Origin: Patescibacteria group bacterium
GTDB taxonomy: Bacteria > Patescibacteriota > Minisyncoccia > Phycocordibacterales > JAGLOS01
Direction: 5' to 3'
NCBI GenBank assembly: GCA_018814635.1
Contig: JAHIYV010000129.1
Span: 1-6,960, forward strand
Length of the DNA: 6,960 nucleotides
Below are positions 1 through 6,725 of this stretch, piece by piece. Within the stretch, counting starts at the first letter, position 1; each line of letters opens with the position of its first letter. Below the pieces are notes generated by a model. That model was not told the origin of the DNA and searched no databases. It saw nothing but the letters and a program-made list of their open reading frames with translations. The position numbers were made by a program, and so were the translations under genes.

Positions 1-674
1 CAAAGCATTTCAATGCCATATTCATCACCCTTTATAAATGTTTGCGCCAAAGGATACTTACCTGTTTTTTTATAAAGCGCGCTTGCGCGCACGTAAAGTT
101 CATCGCTTGTGAAGACATATTCCGCGGTCCCTTTTATCCCAACACCATCTTTCCAAACACAACTGCTTTGCGGTTTTATTACAGCAGGGTAGGACATTGC
201 GCGAAATATATTGTTCAAGGAAAGCCCTTGGACAATAGGAACGCTACTATTCAAGGGTAGTCCTTGGATAGATTCTATTTGTGGAATATTAAGTTTTTTT
301 GCTAACGCAAGCGTTTTCTTTTTATCAAAAGCAACATCAACACTTTCTTCTGACGACAAAAGCAGTGTGGCATACTTTTGAATTTCTTTTCTATTTTTTG
401 AAATCAATAGAAATGTTTCGTCGCTAAAAGCATAAATTACTGGCATACCCCCAACTTTTTTAGCAAGAGAAATGATTGCTTGTACAAATGCTTGTGGCTC
501 GGTCAATGGCGAAGGGTATACAAAACGGCGCGCGGAATAACGAGAACGCAAAGACATCGCTGTCCCTCGCTCCGCCGCGGTTGTTACTTGTACTCCCTTT
601 TTTCCCAACGACCGTGTCGTGGCTAACGCGCTTTTGAGATGTCCATCAAGAATAATTGCTTTCATTGCCGTCAT
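1..674 (-). CDS. ATP-grasp family ligase, N-terminal part (runs off the left edge)
   Basis: An open frame of 224 codons reads from ATG at 674 to the window edge without a stop, so the C-terminus is missing. Residues 4-30 (MKAIILDGH onward) look like the first beta strand and helix of an ATP-grasp pre-domain. KKTLALAKKLNIP (119-131) followed by YPAVIKP (162-168) is the usual entry into the ATP-binding domain, with K167 the likely nucleotide-binding lysine. KGDEYGIE (215-222) matches the GxEY(G/S)xE strand of the carbamoyl-phosphate-synthase-like ATP-grasp group. Such enzymes join a carboxylate to an amine or thiol through an acyl phosphate; the substrate cannot be told from this part. It is the last visible gene of the run, 24 bases after the glycosyltransferase stop, which suggests glycan or peptide modification. 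A second ATG at 665 is in frame; 674 was chosen because AGAAAAG lies just upstream. Two palindromic repeats are translated within residues 135-155. Confidence 0.8.
   Translation of the reverse strand, partial: MTAMKAIILDGHLKSALATTRSLGKKGVQVTTAAERGTAMSLRSRYSARRFVYPSPLTEPQAFVQAIISLAKKVGGMPVIYAFSDETFLLISKNRKEIQKYATLLLSSEESVDVAFDKKKTLALAKKLNIPQIESIQGLPLNSSVPIVQGLSLNNIFRAMSYPAVIKPQSSCVWKDGVGIKGTAEYVFTSDELYVRASALYKKTGKYPLAQTFIKGDEYGIEML
77..90. repeat. GC-only short palindrome inside the ATP-grasp gene
   Basis: GCGCGC, a two-base TT spacer, then GCGCGC again: a 6-2-6 inverted (and direct) repeat in otherwise AT-rich coding sequence. It encodes part of VRASAL. It may simply reflect GCGC-rich codon choice at Arg-Ala residues rather than an element. 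Confidence 0.35.
211..235. repeat. 10-5-10 palindromic element, copy 1 (in-frame in ATP-grasp gene)
   Basis: On the coding strand the arms are TTGTCCAAGG and CCTTGAACAA around the loop GCTTT. Nine of ten arm positions pair; the fifth is C opposite A on the coding strand, which is T opposite G on the plus strand. It is translated as VQGLSLN. The core TCCAAGG/CCTTGAA and the mismatch position are shared with the copy at 247-271, while outer arm bases differ in a paired way. Confidence 0.7.
247..271. repeat. 10-5-10 palindromic element, copy 2 (in-frame in ATP-grasp gene)
   Basis: On the coding strand the arms are CTATCCAAGG and CCTTGAATAG around the loop ACTAC. It lies 11 bases from copy 1 in the same orientation and reading frame, and is translated as IQGLPLN. 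Relative to copy 1, arm position 1 changes from T-A to C-G and position 3 from G-C to A-T, each preserving pairing. Confidence 0.7.
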
Positions 675-698
675 AATTTCTTTTCTAATTTGTAAAAT

Positions 699-1850
699 TT
701 AATCTTCAAGATTTGCGGTCTTTTGGAACAATTCTCTCATTTGTTTTCCAATTATAGTCCAATTATACTTTTTTTGTATCATACTATAAGCCTCTGTAAG
801 CACTTTCTCTTTTTCGCTATTATCCATTGTTTGAATTTTTTGCACAGCATGAACAATACTTTGAGGGTTGTTTGGTTCACACACAAAACCAGTTTTTCCA
901 GCAACAAGAAAATCTGAAATACCTCCCACCATTGTTCCTACCACAGGAATACGCGCAGCCATTGCTTCCAAAAAAGAATTACCAAGTCCCTCAGAAAGAG
1001 AGGGTCGCACAAAAATATCAGAAGCATGAAGAATACGTGGTAATTCTTCACGGGTCACAAAACCTAAAAAACAAATTCGTTCAGACAGCCCCAGCTTTTT
1101 TACTTGTTGTTGGAGTTTCTTTTCAAGAGAGCCACTTCCACATATAACAAAACAGACGATATCAGATAAATAAGGCAATGCGTTTATTATGTCACCAATA
1201 CCATTTTTAGGTTCAAGTCGTGAGCTGGTAACTAAGATAAAAGCATCGGCATCAAAACTAAAAGTGTCTCTGGTTTTTTTAATATCCTGCTCGTTAAATT
1301 GTCGCGTAAAATTTTCAATATCAACACCATTTGGAATAATTTCCGCGACCTTACCCTTAAACCCCATTTCTTTACCCCAATCATATAAATACTTTGAGAT
1401 AGTTTGTAGTCCACTGGCAGTTTGAAAAATTTTCTTAAATTTATTTTTTACAAAAAAAACTTTTTTGTAAATATACTTAAATGGATCACCTTCTTGAAGT
1501 GTTAATAAAAATGGCAAACCCATTTTTTTGGCGACACGAACAGCCGAAAACGCTCCGTAAGATGCCATCATAACCCAAAGTAAATCATAATTTTGCTTTT
1601 TTATCAGAGAATACGCTTTTCTATGACCAAACAAAGCCAAAATATAAACATCAATTTTAGGTATTCCAAAACCCAAACGATAAATTGTAACATTTCCAAC
1701 TCTTTCACATTTAGGCGCGCCTCGTCTGAGGCGCGCGCAAATAAGATCAAATTCTATATGAGAAAGTTGTTTTGTTATCTCGCCCATCGCTTGCTCAGCC
1801 CCGCCCGCGGGATATAAATGATCGTCAGTTGAAAAAATAAGAATTCTCAT
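699..1850 (-). CDS. GT4-family (GT-B fold) glycosyltransferase
   Basis: The 383-residue product is a normal full length for a retaining GT4 glycosyltransferase, which moves a sugar from an activated donor, usually a nucleotide sugar, onto a glycan or lipid acceptor at the cytoplasmic face. Visible family marks: an N-terminal strand MRILIFS with the glycine-rich YPAGGAE (13-19); IPNGVD (172-177) at the domain junction; SRLEPKNG (210-217) with the donor-phosphate-binding Arg and Lys; CGSG (237-240); and the EX7E motif E287-GLGNSFL-E295 followed by PVVGTMVGG. There is no signal peptide or clear membrane span. The gene starts 15 bases after the deacetylase stop and ends 24 bases before the ATP-grasp start. 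No Shine-Dalgarno is visible before ATG. Donor and acceptor cannot be deduced. A GC-rich inverted repeat at 1715-1736 is translated within residues 39-46. Confidence 0.93.
   Translation of the reverse strand: MRILIFSTDDHLYPAGGAEQAMGEITKQLSHIEFDLICARLRRGAPKCERVGNVTIYRLGFGIPKIDVYILALFGHRKAYSLIKKQNYDLLWVMMASYGAFSAVRVAKKMGLPFLLTLQEGDPFKYIYKKVFFVKNKFKKIFQTASGLQTISKYLYDWGKEMGFKGKVAEIIPNGVDIENFTRQFNEQDIKKTRDTFSFDADAFILVTSSRLEPKNGIGDIINALPYLSDIVCFVICGSGSLEKKLQQQVKKLGLSERICFLGFVTREELPRILHASDIFVRPSLSEGLGNSFLEAMAARIPVVGTMVGGISDFLVAGKTGFVCEPNNPQSIVHAVQKIQTMDNSEKEKVLTEAYSMIQKKYNWTIIGKQMRELFQKTANLED
1715..1736. repeat. GC-rich 9-4-9 inverted repeat inside the glycosyltransferase gene
   Basis: Arms GCGCGCCTC and GAGGCGCGC pair perfectly around the loop GTCT. 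It is translated as part of CARLRRGAPK, where GT4 proteins often have an Arg/Pro-rich link before the next strand, so the protein position is unremarkable. The pure-GC arms stand out against the AT-rich gene. Confidence 0.5.
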
Positions 1851-1865
1851 AAAAAATGGTTAATT

Positions 1866-2840
1866 TTAATTCTTTTCTTTTAATTTATTGCCAATAGCGC
1901 TCATTGTTTGGATGTCTAATTTATTTTCATCACGCATTTTGGTCGCGCGCTTCAAAATCTCTTCAAATATCCAAAACTGTTTTTCAGTGTCATAAGAAAA
2001 ATTTGAAGGATGAAACCAAAGATGAAAAATTTCTTTTTTATTACTTGCTTTTTGTATCCCATTTTTTACTTTTTTTATCATCATAGAAGGTGTAATAAAT
2101 TTTCGTAAACCATTTCTTCCAAGTAAAAGCATACTCTCTCTGATATTGACAAGACCAGAAAAATGCAAAAGAGGCGCAGATACAGGCGTAGAAGGAATTA
2201 AATAATCACAAAAATGTCCCAGTCGTTGCAAAAGTTGAGGCAAAAACATATACCATTTATAACTGTTTCCACGATAATGTGTTAAGCCCGCCTTTTGTAG
2301 TTGTTTGTGAAAACCCTCAACATTTCTTGGAAAAACAAAAGACTTGTAGGGCAAATCTTCTTCTGTATGGACTCTTTGTGAATTTGCAATATCAACGCAT
2401 ATTGCTTGCTCATTTGTATTCTGTTCGTCATAACGAATATGCGCGTATGAATGACTGGCAATTTCGTGACACGCGGAAGATTGTTTAATTTGCAAGATAA
2501 GTTTTTGGTTGTCATACCATAACGAATCAGAATAATTATTCTTATCAGGGTGCTGAAAAAAATAGTCGTGTGTTTCATTTTTATATATCGGTCTTTTATA
2601 TTCAGGGTGTGGTAAATTATCGCCACTCCACTCACATTTTTTTTCTATTTTTTCTAACAAATGCCCAACAATAGCCCATGTTGCTGGAATATTATATTTT
2701 TCAAAAAGTAAAATAAGCCTTTTTACAATCTCTATTTCTTTTCTAATCCGCGTTTTATCCTCAAGAGAAAGAAGTTTGTCTGCATATCCCCATGCAAATT
2801 CATAGTCTATACTTATGGTAAAAATTCCTTTTTTGCTCAT
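1866..2840 (-). CDS. Polysaccharide deacetylase-family (CE4/NodB-like) protein
   Basis: The 324-residue product has the NodB-homology layout. The first strand GIFTISIDYEFAWG carries D12 and E14 (a D-x-E form rather than the textbook TFDDG). The metal-binding H-S-x-x-H is HSYAH (130-134). FPRN (170-173) corresponds to motif 3, and HLWFHP (273-278) to the late His motif. Such enzymes use a divalent metal to remove N- or O-acetyl groups from sugars. There is no signal peptide, so it probably acts in the cytoplasm on a glycan precursor, unlike secreted peptidoglycan deacetylases. The DxE-WG pattern recalls deacetylases found in exopolysaccharide clusters. ATG at 2840 is preferred over an in-frame TTG at 2861, because the fold starts immediately after it and it leaves a 4-base gap to the previous stop rather than an overlap. 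The spacing of about 115 residues between motifs 1 and 2 is longer than in minimal CE4 domains. Confidence 0.87.
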   Translation of the reverse strand: MSKKGIFTISIDYEFAWGYADKLLSLEDKTRIRKEIEIVKRLILLFEKYNIPATWAIVGHLLEKIEKKCEWSGDNLPHPEYKRPIYKNETHDYFFQHPDKNNYSDSLWYDNQKLILQIKQSSACHEIASHSYAHIRYDEQNTNEQAICVDIANSQRVHTEEDLPYKSFVFPRNVEGFHKQLQKAGLTHYRGNSYKWYMFLPQLLQRLGHFCDYLIPSTPVSAPLLHFSGLVNIRESMLLLGRNGLRKFITPSMMIKKVKNGIQKASNKKEIFHLWFHPSNFSYDTEKQFWIFEEILKRATKMRDENKLDIQTMSAIGNKLKEKN

Positions 2841-2844
2841 AAAA

Positions 2845-4605
2845 TTATTCTTCAATTTCAATTATTTTATACGCGCCGGCTTCATTTTGGATGCTAGAAT
2901 TATTATTAGGTTCACTTTTTGCGCTACTTGATTCTAAAACCGCGTAAATTGCAATAAGACTTAAAAATGACACCCCCAAAAGTCCCCAAAACAAACCCGT
3001 ATTTTTGTTGGTGTTTTGTCGCTGGTTAGTGTTATTTATATTAGCGCTAGGATACACAGTCGCTTGTGCCTGCGTAAGATTTGGGATATTTGATTGCTTT
3101 TTTTCTATGTTTTGAACCACATTTTTATAACCCAAAATCACACTATCGTTAGCCGTAGTGGACGAGGAAGACAAATTAACAACATCTGCAGAAGAAACAG
3201 GGTTACCTTGAAGTCCGCCGTTTGAGCCCAGGGACTCACTTGGAGATTCGACCTCCAAGTGAGTATTTTGGATTGAGGATGTTGAAACACTTGTTATGTT
3301 TGGCTGGTTACTTGTAAATTCTCCACTTAGGGGTTTCACCCCTAAGTGGGTATTTTTGCTTGGCATTGTTGAAGCATTGGTTGTATTTTCAATATTACTT
3401 TCGATCTTGTGAAATCTTGTCGCGACTTTACTGTTTGGATATAGAAGACTAATTTTATCTCCTTTTTTAGCTAAAAGTTTTGTAACTTGTGAAGGAAAAA
3501 CTAATTTTTTATTTGGCATAATAAATGTGTTTATCGGAAACACAAAAATTTGATGATCCACTTTTAACTGCCATTGCGATAAATCAAGTTCTCGCGATGA
3601 ATTATTTTTTATTTCAATAAAAGACGCGCTACCAAACGAAACATTTGCAATAACAATATCTGCGTTAATCACCTCAACCACAACACGATCCATTGCCGTG
3701 TAATTTCCCGACACCACATCAAGTGTGACAATATATTCTCCTGGATAATAATAAGTATGTTTTACCTTCTCACCTTCACCACGCGCACCATCTCCAAATG
3801 ACCATGAGTAACGCGTGAAAGATAGCGGTATATTATCCGCTCCACGCGTGACACCAACAAACCGAGTGCTTACTTCTGCAATTGCTATTCTTTCTCTTAC
3901 GCCTGCGTAAGCGGTAATTTTAGGAGCTATAGCCCACTCTGGCGTTGTTTCTGAATAAGCGGTATATGATTCCTGGCTATTGTTCGTTGTGTTTTGCTGT
4001 GAATCAGTTGTATTGTCAGAAATAATAGGATCATCAGTTGTTGTATTGCTATTTGTGTCCCCTTCTGTGTTCAATGCTCCCGGCGTAGGAAAAGCAGACA
4101 CCCATGAATTGTTTATTTTTTGCAAAGAATTACCATCTCCAGCTCCACCCCATTCTGACAGATAAGAAACTGAATCAATATCATTTAATTCACTATCGCG
4201 AATAATTAAAACCTCTCCCTTATTGGACAAACTAAAAGAAGAACTATCAAAAATACTTCCGGAAAAACTCGGCCAATCAGAAGAAAACTGGGTATCATCA
4301 GAGGCAATTACAGCGTATCCACCACCAATTAAATTTCCATCACCAGAAATAATTTTTAATTTATGATTTATTTCAGCTTCAAACAATCGCCAGCCAGAAA
4401 TATCTATCGTTTCATCGCTATTATTGTATAATTCTATCCATTCGCGTTTATCATCAGACCCCTCCAAATCATACATAATCTCAGTAATTTCTATTTGCGC
4501 GGACACATTGACAGAAAAACTTAAAAATAACAACGCAAGAATTACGCACAAAAAAATGGTGACTATGCTTTGAAAAAATTTTTTACGCGCAAATATATTA
4601 TTCAT
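2845..4605 (-). CDS. Secreted, membrane-anchored lamin-tail / PKD / lamin-tail surface protein
   Basis: The 586-residue product begins with a basic stretch and a long hydrophobic segment (residues 13-32), then SVNVSA, a good signal peptidase I site after A36. A lamin-tail domain follows (about 37-178), with ITEIMYD, the EWIELYNNSDETIDISGW block and a closing PTPGALN. Next come a Ser/Thr/Asn-rich linker (180-222), a PKD domain (about 228-313; YSWSFGDG, then HTYYYPGEYIVTLDV) and a second, shorter lamin-tail-like domain (about 314-398; FIEIKNNSSRELDLSQWQL). A second disordered linker runs to 536, followed by one membrane helix (about 537-558) and a short acidic tail ending KIIEIEE. Both domain types are beta-sandwich binding or spacer modules, so an extracellular adhesive or scaffold role is inferred; no enzyme motif is seen. 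Its ATG overlaps the ATPase gene by 8 bases, implying translational coupling. Two palindromic repeats are translated in the second linker. Confidence 0.85.
   Translation of the reverse strand: MNNIFARKKFFQSIVTIFLCVILALLFLSFSVNVSAQIEITEIMYDLEGSDDKREWIELYNNSDETIDISGWRLFEAEINHKLKIISGDGNLIGGGYAVIASDDTQFSSDWPSFSGSIFDSSSFSLSNKGEVLIIRDSELNDIDSVSYLSEWGGAGDGNSLQKINNSWVSAFPTPGALNTEGDTNSNTTTDDPIISDNTTDSQQNTTNNSQESYTAYSETTPEWAIAPKITAYAGVRERIAIAEVSTRFVGVTRGADNIPLSFTRYSWSFGDGARGEGEKVKHTYYYPGEYIVTLDVVSGNYTAMDRVVVEVINADIVIANVSFGSASFIEIKNNSSRELDLSQWQLKVDHQIFVFPINTFIMPNKKLVFPSQVTKLLAKKGDKISLLYPNSKVATRFHKIESNIENTTNASTMPSKNTHLGVKPLSGEFTSNQPNITSVSTSSIQNTHLEVESPSESLGSNGGLQGNPVSSADVVNLSSSSTTANDSVILGYKNVVQNIEKKQSNIPNLTQAQATVYPSANINNTNQRQNTNKNTGLFWGLLGVSFLSLIAIYAVLESSSAKSEPNNNSSIQNEAGAYKIIEIEE
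3234..3264. repeat. Palindromic element, 12-3-12 core, copy in the lamin-tail gene (distal)
   Basis: On the coding strand the arms run from ACTCACTTGGAGGT to ATCTCCAAGTGAGT around the loop CGA. All 14 arm positions pair if one G-U wobble is allowed in the mRNA. The core shared with the other copies is 3236-3262. It is translated as THLEVESPSES (448-458), in the same frame as the copy at 3323-3349. AAAATAC lies directly before the arm in both coding copies. Confidence 0.8.
3323..3349. repeat. Palindromic element, perfect 12-3-12, copy in the lamin-tail gene (proximal)
   Basis: On the coding strand the arms are CCACTTAGGGGT and ACCCCTAAGTGG around the loop GAA; pairing is perfect. It is translated as THLGVKPLSG (419-428). 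It lies 58 bases from the second genic copy and, with it, inside a Ser/Thr-rich linker predicted to be disordered, where an in-frame insertion would be tolerated. Confidence 0.82.
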
Positions 4606-6709
4606 CTTTTACTTTTAACAATTCCTCCAAAACATCCTTTGGTATTTCCTGTGGTTTGTTAGGTTTGTTAGATTCTTTCTCTTCAATTTTTGTATTTGTG
4701 TTTTGTTTTTTATATTTGTCCCCACGGTTTTGCTCAGGACTTGTTTCTATTTTTTTCATAACGACACGCAGTGTATCTTTAAGTGTCTTCAAATTGTTTG
4801 AATTTATAGGTTTTTCGGTTTTTTTTGTTTCTTGTTTTAAAAGATCTAAAGAAACAGCTTTGGGGATTTGATTTTCTTTGTTTGGCGTCACTGTCCGATA
4901 AGCGTGTGTGGAAGCTACGCGCGCTTTTTGTTGTTTTATTTGTTGTTGTGATTTTTGTGAATATTGTCGCCGTGAATTAAAAGAAGGTTTTACAGATGCC
5001 TGAATATCTTTTCGGGATACAAATGATTTTTGTGGCAAATTTTTCTTTGTTTCTGTTTTAATTATTTTTCTAGGTTTTTGACTTTGCTTCGGCGAGAAAC
5101 CTGCTGTTGTCTGTTTAGAAATTGTTTTATTCTCTTCCTCGTCACCCCTAGCCCTAGCTAGCAAACGACGAGAAGAAGCCGAATATTGAAAATTGTGGCC
5201 AGAAGTAACAACAGGAGGATGTGAAGGATTTTGATAAGAGCGAAAAGGGGCAACCTTTGGGGAACTCTTATAGGCTGGGGCAGAAGAAGTAGTGCTGATC
5301 GGAGTTTTTTTATAGGCTGGGGTAGAAGAAACAGTCTTTGGAGAGCTTTTATAAACTGGAGTAGAAGTACTTTTTTTGGGAGTAATTATTTTTTCTGTTT
5401 GCGTTTTATCTAAACTTACCCCTTGTCCATACCAATCATCAATTTCTTTTTGCACCTCTATGCGCGGTTTTGTATATAATTTTCGCGAACGGTCAATCAC
5501 CAAATTTTTAAGCGATTCTTTGGGTGGTAAAATTGGTGGCAAGGTTGTAGCGGAAAAAGGATGCGAGGATACTCCGTTAATCATAAGTTTTAAGTAAATT
5601 TGAAAAATCCCTAAATTAACAAGGTCGTCAATACAAAATTTTGGCGCAAACTCTTTTTCAAGCACTTCAGCGTCATACGCCCCAACACGAAAAATAATCA
5701 TTGTGCCCACATTGCCAAAAACAGCGGAACGCACTTCTTCTGGCATTTGTTCAATATATTGATGGGCTATTGTAAGGTTAAGTTTATACTTTCGCGCTTC
5801 AGATAAAATGTCAGCAAATGATTCGTTCGCAAATGATTGGAACTCATCAACAAATAAATAAAAATTAGGGAGTTGACGAATTTCGTGTTCTTGTTTGTCG
5901 GCGCGCGACATCGCGGAAAGATATAATTTTGTGATAAGCATACTGCCAAGCAAATTGGCATTACCCTCGCCTATAAGACCTTTGGATAAATTAATGATAA
6001 TAATCTTTTTTTCATCCATCAGTGTGCGCAAATCAAAACTAGATTTTGGTTGACCAATAATATTCCTTATAAGAGGGTTGGCTGTAAATTGACCAATTTT
6101 ATTTTGAATAGCTGGTGTCGCTTCTTGGGTATATCTATCAGTATATTTCGCGAATTCATCCACCCAAAAAGACTTGACCGAGGGATCAGTGATATTATCC
6201 ACAACTTTTTTTCTATACACTTTATCAGTGAGCATTCTGTTAACTCCAAGCAAGGTTGAATCGGGGTATTCCAAAAGCGCCATAATAGTATTACTTAAAA
6301 TATATTCCATTCTAGCAGACCACATCTCAACCCATAGTTTTTTGAACGCAGACATCAAACCATTAGCAACAAGGTGTCGTTTGTCATATCCCACATCTTC
6401 CATGATATTAAAAGACATCGGATGGTCCATATCAAACGGCGCGAAATACACAACATCGTCAATGCGTTCTTCGGGAACATAATCTAAAAGCATCTCAGCG
6501 GTTTTTCCATGCGGATCAACAAAAGCCATGCCATTGCCATTTTGAATATCCTGAATTGCCATATTTTCAAGCAAGGTAGATTTACCCATACCTGTTTTGC
6601 CAATAACATAAACATGTTTATCGCGATCATCTGCTTTGATACCAAATGGAACCTTTCGCCTGCCATCTGTTTCCGCAAAATAAGTGACTTTGTTTGAGTT
6701 TTCCTTCAT
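4598..6709 (-). CDS. TraG/TraD/VirB4-like type IV secretion-type ATPase (CPR form, soluble N-terminus)
   Basis: The 703-residue product is a RecA-like ring ATPase of the conjugative coupling protein/HerA group. Walker A is GKTGMGKST (37-45); FVDPHGKT (63-70) is the DPHG motif of the VirB4/TraG class; Walker B is YLFVDEFQSF (284-293). AHQY (315-318) and FGNVGT (331-336) are later conserved loops, and the core ends near FSATTLPP (385-392). Known relatives energise transfer of DNA or protein across the envelope through type IV secretion or pilus-like machines. No transmembrane helix precedes the ATPase, unlike classical coupling proteins (two N-terminal spans), so membrane recruitment must come from another protein. 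Residues from about 430 to 680 form a Lys/Ser/Gln/Pro-rich, probably disordered tail with a short repeat (449-488). It ends in IPKDVLEELLKVKDE, a small predicted helix. It heads the gene run; a -10-like box lies upstream and no Shine-Dalgarno is evident. DNA and protein as cargo cannot be told apart. Confidence 0.9.
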   Translation of the reverse strand: MKENSNKVTYFAETDGRRKVPFGIKADDRDKHVYVIGKTGMGKSTLLENMAIQDIQNGNGMAFVDPHGKTAEMLLDYVPEERIDDVVYFAPFDMDHPMSFNIMEDVGYDKRHLVANGLMSAFKKLWVEMWSARMEYILSNTIMALLEYPDSTLLGVNRMLTDKVYRKKVVDNITDPSVKSFWVDEFAKYTDRYTQEATPAIQNKIGQFTANPLIRNIIGQPKSSFDLRTLMDEKKIIIINLSKGLIGEGNANLLGSMLITKLYLSAMSRADKQEHEIRQLPNFYLFVDEFQSFANESFADILSEARKYKLNLTIAHQYIEQMPEEVRSAVFGNVGTMIIFRVGAYDAEVLEKEFAPKFCIDDLVNLGIFQIYLKLMINGVSSHPFSATTLPPILPPKESLKNLVIDRSRKLYTKPRIEVQKEIDDWYGQGVSLDKTQTEKIITPKKSTSTPVYKSSPKTVSSTPAYKKTPISTTSSAPAYKSSPKVAPFRSYQNPSHPPVVTSGHNFQYSASSRRLLARARGDEEENKTISKQTTAGFSPKQSQKPRKIIKTETKKNLPQKSFVSRKDIQASVKPSFNSRRQYSQKSQQQIKQQKARVASTHAYRTVTPNKENQIPKAVSLDLLKQETKKTEKPINSNNLKTLKDTLRVVMKKIETSPEQNRGDKYKKQNTNTKIEEKESNKPNKPQEIPKDVLEELLKVKDE
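5246..5365 (-). repeat. Three imperfect 13-14-residue repeats in the ATPase tail
   Basis: Residues 449-461, 462-475 and 476-488 repeat the pattern S-(T/A)-P-(V/A)-Y-K-x-x-P-x. The first reads STPVYKSSPKTVS and the second STPAYKKTPISTTS. The underlying DNA is also similar, with a recurring (A/G)CTGG(A/G)GT-like stretch on the plus strand. These are probably degenerate tandem duplications in a disordered, basic linker. Confidence 0.65.
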
Positions 6710-6725
6710 AAATATCTATATGTAC

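Noticed and set aside
42..260. Plus-strand open frame of 72 codons, and the other plus-strand frames across the window
   Set aside because: They lie opposite well-supported minus-strand genes, show no recognisable domain or start signal, and disappear where the minus-strand protein is clearly conserved.
211..271. CRISPR-like repeat pair
   Set aside because: Only two units, an 11-base gap, internal palindromes and translation in frame within an enzyme; nothing resembling spacers or cas genes.
988..1004. CCCTC/GAGGG inverted repeat with a 7-base loop in the glycosyltransferase gene
   Set aside because: Short arms at the conserved SLSEGLG motif, so protein constraint explains the bases.
2841..2861. 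TTG start at 2861 for the deacetylase (7 extra residues)
   Set aside because: It would overlap the previous gene and adds a Lys/Asn-rich stub; the fold begins right after the ATG at 2840. It remains possible through translational coupling.
5138..5172. CTCGTC/GACGAG arms enclosing a CTAGCTAG-containing loop in the ATPase tail
   Set aside because: Six-base arms with a 23-base loop are expected by chance in this length, and it matches neither palindrome family.
4598..6709. A complete conjugation or type IV secretion system
   Set aside because: Only one ATPase of the class is present; no relaxase, VirB6, VirB8-10 or pilin gene is visible, so no system is claimed.
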